Assembly (NCBI GenBank): GCA_040757355.1
Contig: JBFLWY010000066.1
Location: 1 to 10,501, forward strand
Source of the DNA: DTYU01 sp040757355
GTDB lineage: Bacteria; Bacillota; Desulfotomaculia; Desulfotomaculales; Ammonificaceae
Reading direction: 5' to 3'
DNA: 10,501 bases
Shown here: piece after piece, positions 6,014 through 10,501 of the stretch
Layout of the letters: every line of letters starts with the position of its first letter
Position numbering within the stretch: position 1 is the first letter of the stretch
Translations under genes and position numbers: made by a program
Notes under the pieces: model-generated
What the model was told of the DNA's origin: nothing
Databases searched by the model: none
The model's input: the letters and a program-made list of their open reading frames with translations, nothing else

Positions 6014-6751
6014 CTAGGAAGGCGTGTTGCAGAGGACGATCCTTCCGTGTTGGTCGGCATGATACTCAAGTTCCGTACTCCCGTCGGTGAGGATAATCCG
6101 ATACCCGGGAGTTATGACCTGGGCATACATTTTGTCGGGTTCAGGGCAGCCCAGGCTGGTATCCGGCCAGTCGACCGCTTCAGCGCTTTTGGTGCTGATC
6201 AGAGACCAAGACATACCCGTGCGTTGTGAAAAATCCTTTTTGGCCAGTTCGATGGCGTATTGCTGATTAGTGTCCAACGGCGGCATTGATAGGCGTGGGG
6301 TTATCGTCACCGCCCGCGCAGCGCCGTCCCAGTTCACATCGCAACCGAAGTGCGTCGCTAGGTATCTTGCGGGAAGATAAGTACGGCCGTTCCTTATCAA
6401 TGGTGCAACGTCCATCTTGCAGGGTTCGTTGTTGACGTAGATTATTTTTTCGCCCACCGCCGTCTCTATCGTTACGTCGCCCTTTACCAGCGTGACGGTA
6501 CGGGCGGAAGCGCTCCAGCGTATGTTGTTTTTCGAGACACCGGCTGCCAGTGCAAGGTAGCGTACAGGCACGAATGTCCGGCCGTCCTGGATAAATGGGG
6601 CGGCGTCCATTGTCCACGTATTCCCGCCAACGCTGTAGGTGCTATGTCCAACCGTAAAAACGGCCGTATGCGACTGCGAAGCAAATATAGGGCTTGTTAG
6701 AACAAGTAACAAAAAACTGGAGAGTAGAATTAAATAAAACCGCCAGTGCAC
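6014..6751 (-). CDS. Secreted stalk-domain (copper amine oxidase N-terminal-like) protein
   Basis: This 245-residue protein begins with a clear signal peptide: a short basic start (MHWRFY), hydrophobic core LILLSSFLLLVLTSPIF, and a likely cut after ASQSHTA or FAS. Residues about 33-150 form the stalk domain named from the copper amine oxidase N-terminus, with its two repeats seen as DAAPFIQDGRTFVPVRYLA and DVAPLIRNGRTYLPARYLA. The C-terminal part (about 160-243) contains SLGCPEPDKMYAQVITPGYR and TELEYHADQHGRIVLC, a second small domain often found with proteins of this type. Clostridia export many such proteins; substrates are mostly unknown and no enzymatic activity should be assumed. The GTG start at 6751 lies 8 nt after a near-perfect AGGAGGTG ribosome site. 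Confidence 0.85.
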   Translation of the reverse strand: MHWRFYLILLSSFLLLVLTSPIFASQSHTAVFTVGHSTYSVGGNTWTMDAAPFIQDGRTFVPVRYLALAAGVSKNNIRWSASARTVTLVKGDVTIETAVGEKIIYVNNEPCKMDVAPLIRNGRTYLPARYLATHFGCDVNWDGAARAVTITPRLSMPPLDTNQQYAIELAKKDFSQRTGMSWSLISTKSAEAVDWPDTSLGCPEPDKMYAQVITPGYRIILTDGSTELEYHADQHGRIVLCNTPS

Positions 6752-7057
6752 GGATTTTCACCTCCTTTTAATAGCATAACACCGCCAGCGAGGTTTTTCT
6801 AACAGGATGTTGTCGCAGCGTGGTTAAGGTTTGGTTTCATCTGAGTGCCGGGCACAAACGGAACGGTGAAAATGGCCTTTCAGCCAGACCTTGAAGCTGT
6901 GTTTGTGGCGGCCCCAGTGGCATGGCAGCTTCAGACGGTGGTACTAGAAAACGGGAGGTTTTCCTTTCCCGGTTCCAATGGACTTGATTCCAAGGGGCTG
7001 TATGAAGATATTCGTTTAAATTGAACGTTAATCGGCAAAAATCAATCGTGAAAAGGG
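6752..7057. other. Intergenic region between divergent stalk-protein gene and ctsR
   Basis: About 300 bp separate the two divergent genes. Apart from the stalk-gene ribosome site (6759-6768 region, minus), the possible 50-residue ORF and the ctsR promoter at its right end, nothing distinct is seen. A GAGTGCCGGGC at 6843-6853 is faintly like the hairpin element end but is too short and changed to count. Confidence 0.4.
6872..7024 (+). CDS. Possible 50-residue ORF upstream of ctsR
   Basis: An ATG at 6872 opens a 50-codon frame with a protein-like sequence (MAFQPDLEAVFVAAPVAWQL, then QTVVLENGRFSFPGSNGLDS, KGLYEDIRLN, stop). It reads as a beta-rich fragment with ordinary amino acid balance, unlike the shadow frames nearby. 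The ribosome site is weak (GGAACGGTGA just before the ATG). It lies between the divergent stalk-domain gene and the ctsR promoter. It could be a small gene, a gene remnant or chance; I do not recognise it. Confidence 0.25.
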   Translation: MAFQPDLEAVFVAAPVAWQLQTVVLENGRFSFPGSNGLDSKGLYEDIRLN

Positions 7058-7086
7058 TTGCTTTTTTTGTCCGATAAGGTTAAAGT
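7058..7086 (+). promoter_or_regulatory. Candidate sigma-A promoter of ctsR
   Basis: TTGCTT (7058-7063) and TAAAGT (7081-7086) are spaced 17 bp apart, each matching consensus at four of six positions. The -10 box lies inside the CtsR-type operator, as expected for autorepression. Transcription would start near 7093, leaving a leader of about 28 nt. Confidence 0.5.
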
Positions 7087-7100
7087 AAGTTAAAGTCAAA
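7078..7100 (+). promoter_or_regulatory. CtsR-type heptad operator
   Basis: Heptads GGTTAAA (7078-7084) and AGTTAAA (7088-7094) are separated by 3 bp, the spacing of the known CtsR box (heptads of the A/GGTCAAA type around a 3-bp spacer). A third heptad, AGTCAAA (7094-7100), overlaps by one base and matches consensus exactly. The first two have T in place of C. The site covers the predicted -10 box and transcript start, 21 bp before the ctsR start codon, so CtsR very likely represses its own operon here. Confidence 0.75.
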
Positions 7101-7120
7101 CTCTCGTGAGGAATAATTTT

Positions 7121-7618
7121 TTGGAAATGATCCGGCGGCTTTCAGACGATATCGAAAAGTACATTAAGAATTTACTGGCGGAAAGTCTTACCGGACAGGT
7201 CGAGATCCGGCGGAACGCACTGGCGGTTCGCTTCGGTTGCGCACCGTCGCAGATAAATTATGTGCTGACAACGCGCTTCACTTTGTGGCATGGTTTTTAC
7301 GTGGAAAGCAGGCGTGGCGGCGGCGGTTTTCTCCGGATCTCAAAACTCCCGGCAGGAAGTCGGGAGGACTTTGTCAGGGAGATCTTTGGTTTTATCGGCG
7401 AGGCGGTTACCCAGCCCGAAGCCATTGCGGTGATCGACCGGCTGGAAGAGGAAGGGCTGGTTTCGTTGCGAGAGGCGAGCTTGATGCGGGAGGTCGTTAC
7501 CTCAGGTGTGACGGAGGCGGCGCCCTCATTGCGCGGCAGGCTCCGGGCGGCGTTGTTGAAGTCGATGGTCTCAGTGGCTTTTGGGGCAGGACGCCAGGGT
7601 AACAGGAGAGACAGATAA
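7121..7618 (+). CDS. ctsR: Transcriptional repressor CtsR
   Basis: CtsR is the dimeric repressor of class III heat-shock genes (clp operons). The protein shows the family core: RLSDDIEKYIKNLL at the N-terminus, a helix-turn-helix around VRFGCAPSQINYVLTTRFTL, and the wing ESRRGGGGFLRI, whose glycine loop is the heat sensor. A C-terminal helical dimerisation domain follows (EAIAVIDRLEEEGLVSLREA onward). I start at TTG 7121 (165 residues) because GTGAGGA (7106-7112) then serves as its ribosome site with 9-nt spacing. GTG 7106 (170 residues) would use that site as its own first codons, and ATG 7127 is also possible. A CtsR-type operator lies just upstream. mcsA normally follows within a few bases; here a 780-bp repeat island lies between. 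Confidence 0.93.
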   Translation: MEMIRRLSDDIEKYIKNLLAESLTGQVEIRRNALAVRFGCAPSQINYVLTTRFTLWHGFYVESRRGGGGFLRISKLPAGSREDFVREIFGFIGEAVTQPEAIAVIDRLEEEGLVSLREASLMREVVTSGVTEAAPSLRGRLRAALLKSMVSVAFGAGRQGNRRDR

Positions 7619-7637
7619 AGGAGTCCCACACGAAGAT

Positions 7638-7695
7638 CAATGGTCACTAACGTAGCACTATACGGAACGCGACGAGGAGCGTGCAATGCGAGGAA
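7638..7695 (+). repeat. 58-bp flank module of the hairpin element, ctsR-mcsA copy
   Basis: Begins CAATGGTCACTAACGTAGC 19 bp after the ctsR stop and abuts the hairpin element at 7696. It matches the minus-strand module at 2610-2667 at 51 of 58 positions without gaps. The preceding AGGAGTCCCACACGAAGAT also resembles the AGGAGTCGTTCACGA motif found at the other island edges. Confidence 0.8.
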
Positions 7696-7795
7696 CCCAG
7701 CACTCAGCGGGGCTTTAGAACGTCGAAGAAGAAACCTTCATTAACCTAAATGAAGTGGTAGCTTCAACAGCTTAAGGACTACACCGAGTGCTGGG
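7696..7795 (+). repeat. 100-nt CCCAGCACTC hairpin element, copy A in ctsR-mcsA island
   Basis: Bounded by CCCAGCACTC and GAGTGCTGGG. The central part GAAGAAGAAACCTTCATT and CTAAATGAAGTGGTAGCTTC forms an apical stem CTTCATT/AATGAAG around a short loop and is nearly identical to the copy in the lspA-rluD gap, even though the arms between differ. The orientation is sense with respect to ctsR-mcsA. Confidence 0.85.
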
Positions 7796-7825
7796 CTATC
7801 ACCTTAAGCCGAACTGTGAACTGTC

Positions 7826-7853
7826 GAACTATTTTCGGAGGAGTCGTTCACGA
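7826..7853 (+). repeat. ACTATTTTC...GGAGTCGTTCACGA motif abutting the nested element
   Basis: Reads GAACTATTTTCGGAGGAG then TCGTTCACGA and ends directly at the outer hairpin element. It recurs at 10362-10389 (26 of 28 identical) and, in part, at 2705-2731 (minus) and 10213-10230. The GGAGGAG is a good Shine-Dalgarno sequence, but no reading frame follows it here. Confidence 0.7.
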
Positions 7854-8041
7854 CCCAGCACTCAATGGACTTTTTGCCCTTTGAAGGACAGACCTTCATT
7901 GAGCTTAAATGCCCAGCACTCAATAGGACTTTTTGAGCTTTGGAGGAGAGACCTTCTTTAGTCTAATGAAGTGATAGCTTTCAAACTTCAAGGTTATATT
8001 GAGTGCTGGGTTAAACTTCAAGGATTACATTGAGTGCTGGG
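7854..8041 (+). repeat. CCCAGCACTC hairpin element, copy B, split by an inner copy
   Basis: The left part (7854-7911) starts CCCAGCACTCAATG and runs to the apical stem (CTTCATTGAGCTTAAATG). The right part (8011-8041) starts TTAAACTTCAAGG and ends CATTGAGTGCTGGG. Between them lies the complete copy C. The 14-nt termini CCCAGCACTCAATG and CATTGAGTGCTGGG pair perfectly. The split point falls in the apical loop region. The summed halves give 89 nt against 99 for intact copies, so some bases were lost or the copy was a shorter variant. Confidence 0.8.
7912..8010 (+). repeat. 99-nt CCCAGCACTC hairpin element, copy C, inside copy B
   Basis: Complete copy with 14-nt complementary ends CCCAGCACTCAATA and TATTGAGTGCTGGG. 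The inner part has GGAGAGACCTTCTTT and CTAATGAAGTGATAGCTTTC, clearly homologous to copies A and L. Compared with copy B, the last base pair of the terminal stem is A-T instead of G-C: both sides changed together. Confidence 0.85.
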
Positions 8042-8047
8042 TCGCCA

Positions 8048-8170
8048 CCTGCCTAATGAGAGGTGAGAAGTGCGAAGTTGGAAGTGGGATTCTCGAAGAA
8101 ATTCGTTGCGCGAATTTCTCTCTATCAATCTCACCTCTAACCTCCCACATCCCGCCTCTTAAATGGCAGG
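8048..8170 (+). repeat. Imperfect palindromic element, MITE-like, in the ctsR-mcsA island
   Basis: CCTGCC (8048-8053) at the left edge is mirrored by GGCAGG (8165-8170). Inside, AGAGGTGAG has a perfect reverse complement CTCACCTCT, and GAAATTCG faces CGAATTTC across a 5-nt loop. The arms are rich in GAAGTGGGA-type purines on one side and in CCTCCCA-type pyrimidines on the other. No coding sequence is inside. It could be a small nonautonomous insertion or a structured RNA; no clear target duplication is visible. Confidence 0.5.
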
Positions 8171-8180
8171 CAGGCCGGAA

Positions 8181-8218
8181 ACGAAAATGGCGGACCCGTA
8201 AGCGTGTAACTCAGATGC
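8181..8218 (+). repeat. GGACCCGTAAGC module, ctsR-mcsA copy
   Basis: ACGAAAATGGCGGACCCGTA plus AGCGTGTAACTCAGATGC matches 10135-10171 at about 32 of 38 positions with one single-base gap. In both islands it lies upstream of the GAAAGAAGT-type Shine-Dalgarno motif, with a different hairpin-rich filler in between. Confidence 0.65.
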
Positions 8219-8233
8219 TGAAGAGTACCATAA

Positions 8234-8269
8234 ACGGAACGTGGCGAGAAGCAAGCAGAGCGCGAAGGA
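8234..8269 (+). repeat. Partial third copy of the flank module
   Basis: ACGGAACGTGGCGAGAAGCA and the following AGCAGAGCGCGAAGGA align with the second half of the 58-bp module (ACGGAACGCGGCGAGAAACA then AGCAGTGCGAGGAA in the lspA-rluD copy). No hairpin element follows this copy. It suggests loss or replacement of the element. Confidence 0.55.
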
Positions 8270-8275
8270 CCGATA

Positions 8276-8359
8276 CCGGACGGAGCGGAGCGTACATGGA
8301 AGTACGTGAGCATCCGGCCGGTAGCGGCCGACAAAGCTATGCGTGGCTTATCGCCACGC
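8276..8359 (+). other. Run of hairpins just upstream of mcsA
   Basis: Three stems can be drawn: CCGGA/TCCGG (8276-8280 with 8313-8317) enclosing CGTAC/GTACG (8291-8295 with 8302-8306); GGCC/GGCC around GGTAGC; and the perfect GCGTGGC-TTATC-GCCACGC (8341-8359). The last ends 40 bp before the mcsA start. It lacks a T-run, so it is not an intrinsic terminator. In the mRNA it could set stability or translation of mcsA; this is inference. Confidence 0.5.
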
Positions 8360-8390
8360 CCTGCGAAAGAAGTGTTATTTTCTGAGGAGG
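8352..8390 (+). repeat. Dispersed Shine-Dalgarno-bearing motif serving mcsA
   Basis: Reads CGCCACGCCCTGCGAAAGAA then GTGTTATTTTCTGAGGAGG. It aligns over its whole length with 10192-10228 and with minus 2449-2487. The GAGGAGG (8384-8390) lies 8 nt before the mcsA GTG at 8399 and is its only good ribosome site, so the repeat seems to supply it. Confidence 0.75.
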
Positions 8391-8398
8391 TGGTGCCG

Positions 8399-8902
8399 GT
8401 GCTCTGTGAGAGATGTAATGAGCGGCCGGCTACGGTTCACTACACCGAAATTACAAACAATAAAAAGCAGGAACTGCACCTTTGCGAGGAATGCGCACGT
8501 GAAGCAGGAATTGCCGGCTTAGGTGTCATGCCGCAGTTGGTGCTGCACGATTTTTTAGGCAGCCTTTTTGAAAAACAACCAGTGCACGCTGCGAAGGTTC
8601 CCAGGCGGTGTCCACGCTGCGGCCTTACTGAGCAGGATTTTGCTAACCGGGGGCTGTTGGGTTGTGGCGAATGTTACGCCGAGTTCCGGCCCGCCGTCGA
8701 GCAGATGCTCAGACGGATACACGGAACGGTCAAGCACGCCGGTAAGTTCCCCCAGCGCATTGGTAAGGTTACTGGACTGAGGAAGGAGTTGAACCGCCTC
8801 CGCAGAGAGCTGGAGGCGGCCGTACGGAAGGAAGAGTTTGAAAAGGCAGCCGGACTCCGGGACCGCATCAGGGAACTTGAGAAAGGCCTGGGGGGTGCGT
8901 AA
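8399..8902 (+). CDS. mcsA: McsA, activator of the protein-arginine kinase McsB
   Basis: The 167-residue product shows four zinc-type CxxC pairs at 3/6, 29/32, 71/74 and 89/92, in the order and spacing of McsA. A charged C-terminal coiled segment follows with a UVR-type motif (about 130-162, LRRELEAAVRKEEFEKAAGL then RDRIRELE). McsA binds zinc, stimulates McsB and takes part in release of CtsR from DNA under stress. The start is GTG 8399, giving MLCERCNERPATVHYTE, the usual McsA N-terminus, 8 nt after GAGGAGG. An ATG at 8306 in the same open frame runs through island hairpins and has no family similarity. It is followed 2 nt later by mcsB. The 780-bp separation from ctsR is unusual. Confidence 0.93.
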   Translation: MLCERCNERPATVHYTEITNNKKQELHLCEECAREAGIAGLGVMPQLVLHDFLGSLFEKQPVHAAKVPRRCPRCGLTEQDFANRGLLGCGECYAEFRPAVEQMLRRIHGTVKHAGKFPQRIGKVTGLRKELNRLRRELEAAVRKEEFEKAAGLRDRIRELEKGLGGA

Positions 8903-8904
8903 AG

Positions 8905-9987
8905 GTGGCGCTAAGAGAAACGTTGATAAACCCGCACAGCCACTGGATGGAGGATGGCGGGGCGGAGGCAGACGTAGCGGTCTCCAGCCGGGTACGTCTT
9001 GCCCGCGATCTCGCAGACTACCCGTTTCCGCACCGTTTGACCCGTGAACAGGCGGAGGAAGTCATCCATGCCGTGCGCCTGGCGGTGGATCGCCCGGAAA
9101 CAGTGGCGAAGGTGGGACAGATGGAACTCACACGCCTATCGGAGCTTACTCCCGTAGAGCGGCAGGTACTGGTTGAAAAACACCTGATAAGTCCTGATTT
9201 TCTAAAAGGGGATGTTACGGGAAAAGCGATTGTGCTAAGGCCGGATGAAGTAATCAGCATAATGGTTAACGAGGAGGACCACCTCCGGATTCAGTGCCTG
9301 TTACCCGGGCTGACACTCGAAGAATGCTTACGCCTGGCAAGTATGGTCGACGATGCACTGGAAGCGACGCTTGAGTACAGCTTCAGCGAGGATTTCGGCT
9401 ATCTTACCACCTGCCAGACAAATGTTGGCACCGGGCTGCGGGCGTCGGTAATGCTTCACCTGCCCGGCTTGGTGGCGATAAGGATGCTGGATGAAATCAT
9501 TCCCGGGTTAAGCAAGTTGGGGCTTACGGTGCGGGGGCTTTACGGTGAGGGAACCAGGGCTGCGGGGGACCTCTTCCAGGTCTCGAATCAGATTACCCTC
9601 GGCCGGAGCGAGGAGGATATCATCAGCAACCTGACTGCACTGGTGCGGCGCCTGGTAACCCAGGAGCGCGAAACGCGCAAGCGGCTTTACCAAGAGCAGC
9701 GGGAGACCTTGGAGGACAGGGTTTACAGATCTTACGGCATTCTACAGAGCGCCCGGGTAATGACCTCCGAAGAGGCCATGCGCCACCTTTCGGACGTACG
9801 GCTCGGGCTGGCGTTAAAGATCATCAAAGACCCGGCGTTTAGTGTGGTTTCAGAACTAATGGTGCTGACACAGCCTGCTTTTCTTATGAAAACAGCCGGT
9901 AAGGAACTGAAACCTTTCGAACGCGACGTCCTCCGGGCACGGCTTATCCGCGAGCGGCTGGCGGCGGCGAAGGGTAAAGGTAGGTAG
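8905..9987 (+). CDS. mcsB: Protein-arginine kinase McsB
   Basis: This 360-residue protein is of usual length for McsB, which phosphorylates arginines on CtsR and on unfolded proteins, marking the latter for ClpCP. Motifs are SSRVRLAR at 27-34 (ATP-phosphate contacts), NEEDHLRIQ at 122-130, TCQTNVGTGLRASVMLHLP at 169-187 with Cys170 in the place of the phosphagen-kinase active-site cysteine, and YGEGTRAAGDLFQVSNQ at 213-229. RDVLRA at 340-345 fits the RDxxRA phospho-arginine-binding site of bacterial McsB. Where relatives often have CPTN, this has CQTN. The GTG start is 2 nt after the mcsA stop, so translation is coupled. The expected next gene, clpC, is not seen in the remaining 514 bp. Confidence 0.95.
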   Translation: MALRETLINPHSHWMEDGGAEADVAVSSRVRLARDLADYPFPHRLTREQAEEVIHAVRLAVDRPETVAKVGQMELTRLSELTPVERQVLVEKHLISPDFLKGDVTGKAIVLRPDEVISIMVNEEDHLRIQCLLPGLTLEECLRLASMVDDALEATLEYSFSEDFGYLTTCQTNVGTGLRASVMLHLPGLVAIRMLDEIIPGLSKLGLTVRGLYGEGTRAAGDLFQVSNQITLGRSEEDIISNLTALVRRLVTQERETRKRLYQEQRETLEDRVYRSYGILQSARVMTSEEAMRHLSDVRLGLALKIIKDPAFSVVSELMVLTQPAFLMKTAGKELKPFERDVLRARLIRERLAAAKGKGR

Positions 9988-10033
9988 GGATGAGGGATGA
10001 AGGATGAACCGCCAAGACGCCAAGGACACCAAG
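9987..10033 (+). repeat. Short tandem motifs GGATGA and GCCAAGRC after mcsB
   Basis: Directly after the mcsB stop are three imperfect repeats of GGATGA (GGGATGAGGGATGAAGGATGA). Then comes GCCAAGACGCCAAGGACACC, a short run of GCCAAG-type units. GAAGGATGA recurs at about 10098 and 10130. Runs like the GCCAAG one are seen in intergenic DNA of many unrelated bacteria. No gene is implied. Confidence 0.6.
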
Positions 10034-10134
10034 AAAATGGAAAACAAAATTGATACGGTTTGAAGAAAAGAGCGGTAGGCCGGAATAAGCGCAGCACGAA
10101 GGATGAGTGTGGCGGGTGCTGGGTGCAACGAAGG

Positions 10135-10171
10135 ATGAAAATGTGGACCCGTAAGCTTGTTGCTCAGATGC
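10135..10171 (+). repeat. GGACCCGTAAGC module, downstream-of-mcsB copy
   Basis: ATGAAAATGTGGACCCGTAA plus GCTTGTTGCTCAGATGC, homologous to 8181-8218. It is followed by a small CTGCC-GACA-GGCAG hairpin in place of the longer hairpin run seen before mcsA, then by the Shine-Dalgarno-bearing motif. Confidence 0.65.
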
Positions 10172-10191
10172 GTGTCTGCCGACAGGCAGGT

Positions 10192-10228
10192 CGCCGCGCC
10201 CATCGAAAGAAGTACTATTTTCGAGGGA
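10192..10228 (+). repeat. Dispersed Shine-Dalgarno-bearing motif, downstream-of-mcsB copy
   Basis: Contains CGAAAGAAGTACTATTTTCG with GAGGGAG following. It matches minus 2449-2487 and plus 8352-8390. CGAAA and TTTCG can pair. An ATG at 10236 stands 7-8 nt after GAGGGAG but opens only a 30-codon frame. Confidence 0.7.
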
Positions 10229-10361
10229 GTCGCCCATGCCGCGTTGCGGCACAACGAAAAATGAAAATGATCTTGTTGCGGTTACACTGTATCCGTGTAC
10301 CGTGGTTCTTAACTTCGAACTGACCTAAAAGTCAGTCCTTCTGAGCCTAACTTAGAACCTA

Positions 10362-10501
10362 GAACTATTTTCAAAGGAGTCGTTCACGACCCAGCACTCA
10401 ATGGACTTTTTGCCCTTTGAAGGACAGACCTTCATTGAGCTTAAATGCCCAGCACTCAATAGGACTTTTTGAGCTTTGGAGGAGAGACCTTCTTTAGTCT
10501 A
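10362..10501 (+). repeat. Second copy of the nested hairpin element, truncated by window end
   Basis: The 140 bp from 10362 repeat 7826-7965 with only two differences (CAAAGG against CGGAGG near the start). The copy includes the GGAGTCGTTCACGA motif, the left half of outer element B (10390-10447) and the first 54 bp of inner element C (from 10448). The nesting point is identical, so the nested structure was copied as a unit. Confidence 0.9.

Larger units (their letters stand above)
10034..10501 (+). other. Repeat island downstream of mcsB, cut by window end
   Basis: No convincing gene lies here. The island carries a GGACCCGTAAGC module, a Shine-Dalgarno-bearing motif, a small perfect hairpin ACTGAC-CTAAAA-GTCAGT (10319-10336) and then the duplicated nested element. 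Its make-up mirrors the ctsR-mcsA island in a different order, and it is expected to end at clpC beyond the window. Confidence 0.6.

Noticed and set aside
8341..8359. GCGTGGC/GCCACGC hairpin as a terminator after ctsR
   Set aside because: No T-run follows; the next bases are CCTGCGAAAG. An intrinsic terminator is unlikely.
8306..8398. ATG at 8306 as the start of mcsA
   Set aside because: The extra 31 codons run through the island hairpins and the repeated motif. The family N-terminus MLCERC starts at 8399 with a good ribosome site.
10106..10125. GGCGGGTGCTGGGTGC as a remnant of the hairpin element end
   Set aside because: Only GTGCTGGG is shared. There is no partner end at about 99 bp, so it is too short to count as a copy.
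10060..10323. Plus-strand 87-codon frame in the post-mcsB island (also minus frames 9732-10254)
   Set aside because: Basic, repeat-derived composition. It crosses three repeat modules and has no family resemblance.
10236..10328. 30-codon frame with GAGGGAG at a good distance (MPRCGTTKNEND...)
   Set aside because: The ribosome-like site belongs to the dispersed motif, and the peptide is not protein-like in any recognisable way. The corresponding positions of the other motif copies do not keep the frame.

Overview
The window looks like chromosomal DNA from a low-to-mid-GC, endospore-forming Firmicute. A Peptococcaceae (Desulfotomaculum/Pelotomaculum-type) clostridium is my best guess. The grounds are the ctsR-mcsA-mcsB heat-shock genes, a multi-LysM coat-type protein, a bacterial ComA homologue, a copper-amine-oxidase-type stalk domain protein, and frequent GTG/TTG starts behind GGAGG-type ribosome sites. 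The assignment is inferred from gene content; no marker gene settles it.

Layout. Positions 1-1493 (+): the C-terminal part of an MFS permease, then phosphosulfolactate synthase (comA). Positions 1472-3223 (-): the lipoprotein signal peptidase lspA and the pseudouridine synthase rluD, a common Firmicute pair, here split by a 318-bp repeat island. Positions 3333-3528 (+): a tRNA-Leu(UAG) with its own consensus promoter and a terminator. Positions 3529-3944 hold no convincing gene. Positions 3945-5031 (-): a protein of six LysM domains with a strong terminator. Positions 5178-5642 (+): two small helical proteins, perhaps coat-related. Positions 5685-6751 (-): a short, probably truncated membrane protein and a secreted stalk-domain protein. 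Positions 7058-9987 (+): ctsR behind a promoter and CtsR-type operator, then a 780-bp repeat island, then mcsA-mcsB. Positions 9988-10501: another repeat island, cut by the window edge.

How the genes work together. CtsR represses the operon. McsA and McsB form the protein-arginine kinase that marks proteins for ClpCP and inactivates CtsR. clpC would be expected next but is not reached before the window ends. LspA matures lipoproteins and RluD modifies 23S rRNA.

The most unusual content is the set of intergenic islands. They are mosaics of shared modules. The core is a repeat of about 99 nt with perfect 10-nt termini (CCCAGCACTC / GAGTGCTGGG) that can fold into one long hairpin, with compensatory changes between copies. 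Four copies are present (one split by another), and part of a further nested pair is cut by the window end. All lie in the sense direction between or after genes that should be co-transcribed. A second module ends in a GAGGAGG Shine-Dalgarno sequence, and in one case it appears to supply the ribosome site of mcsA. I do not recognise this element as a named family.
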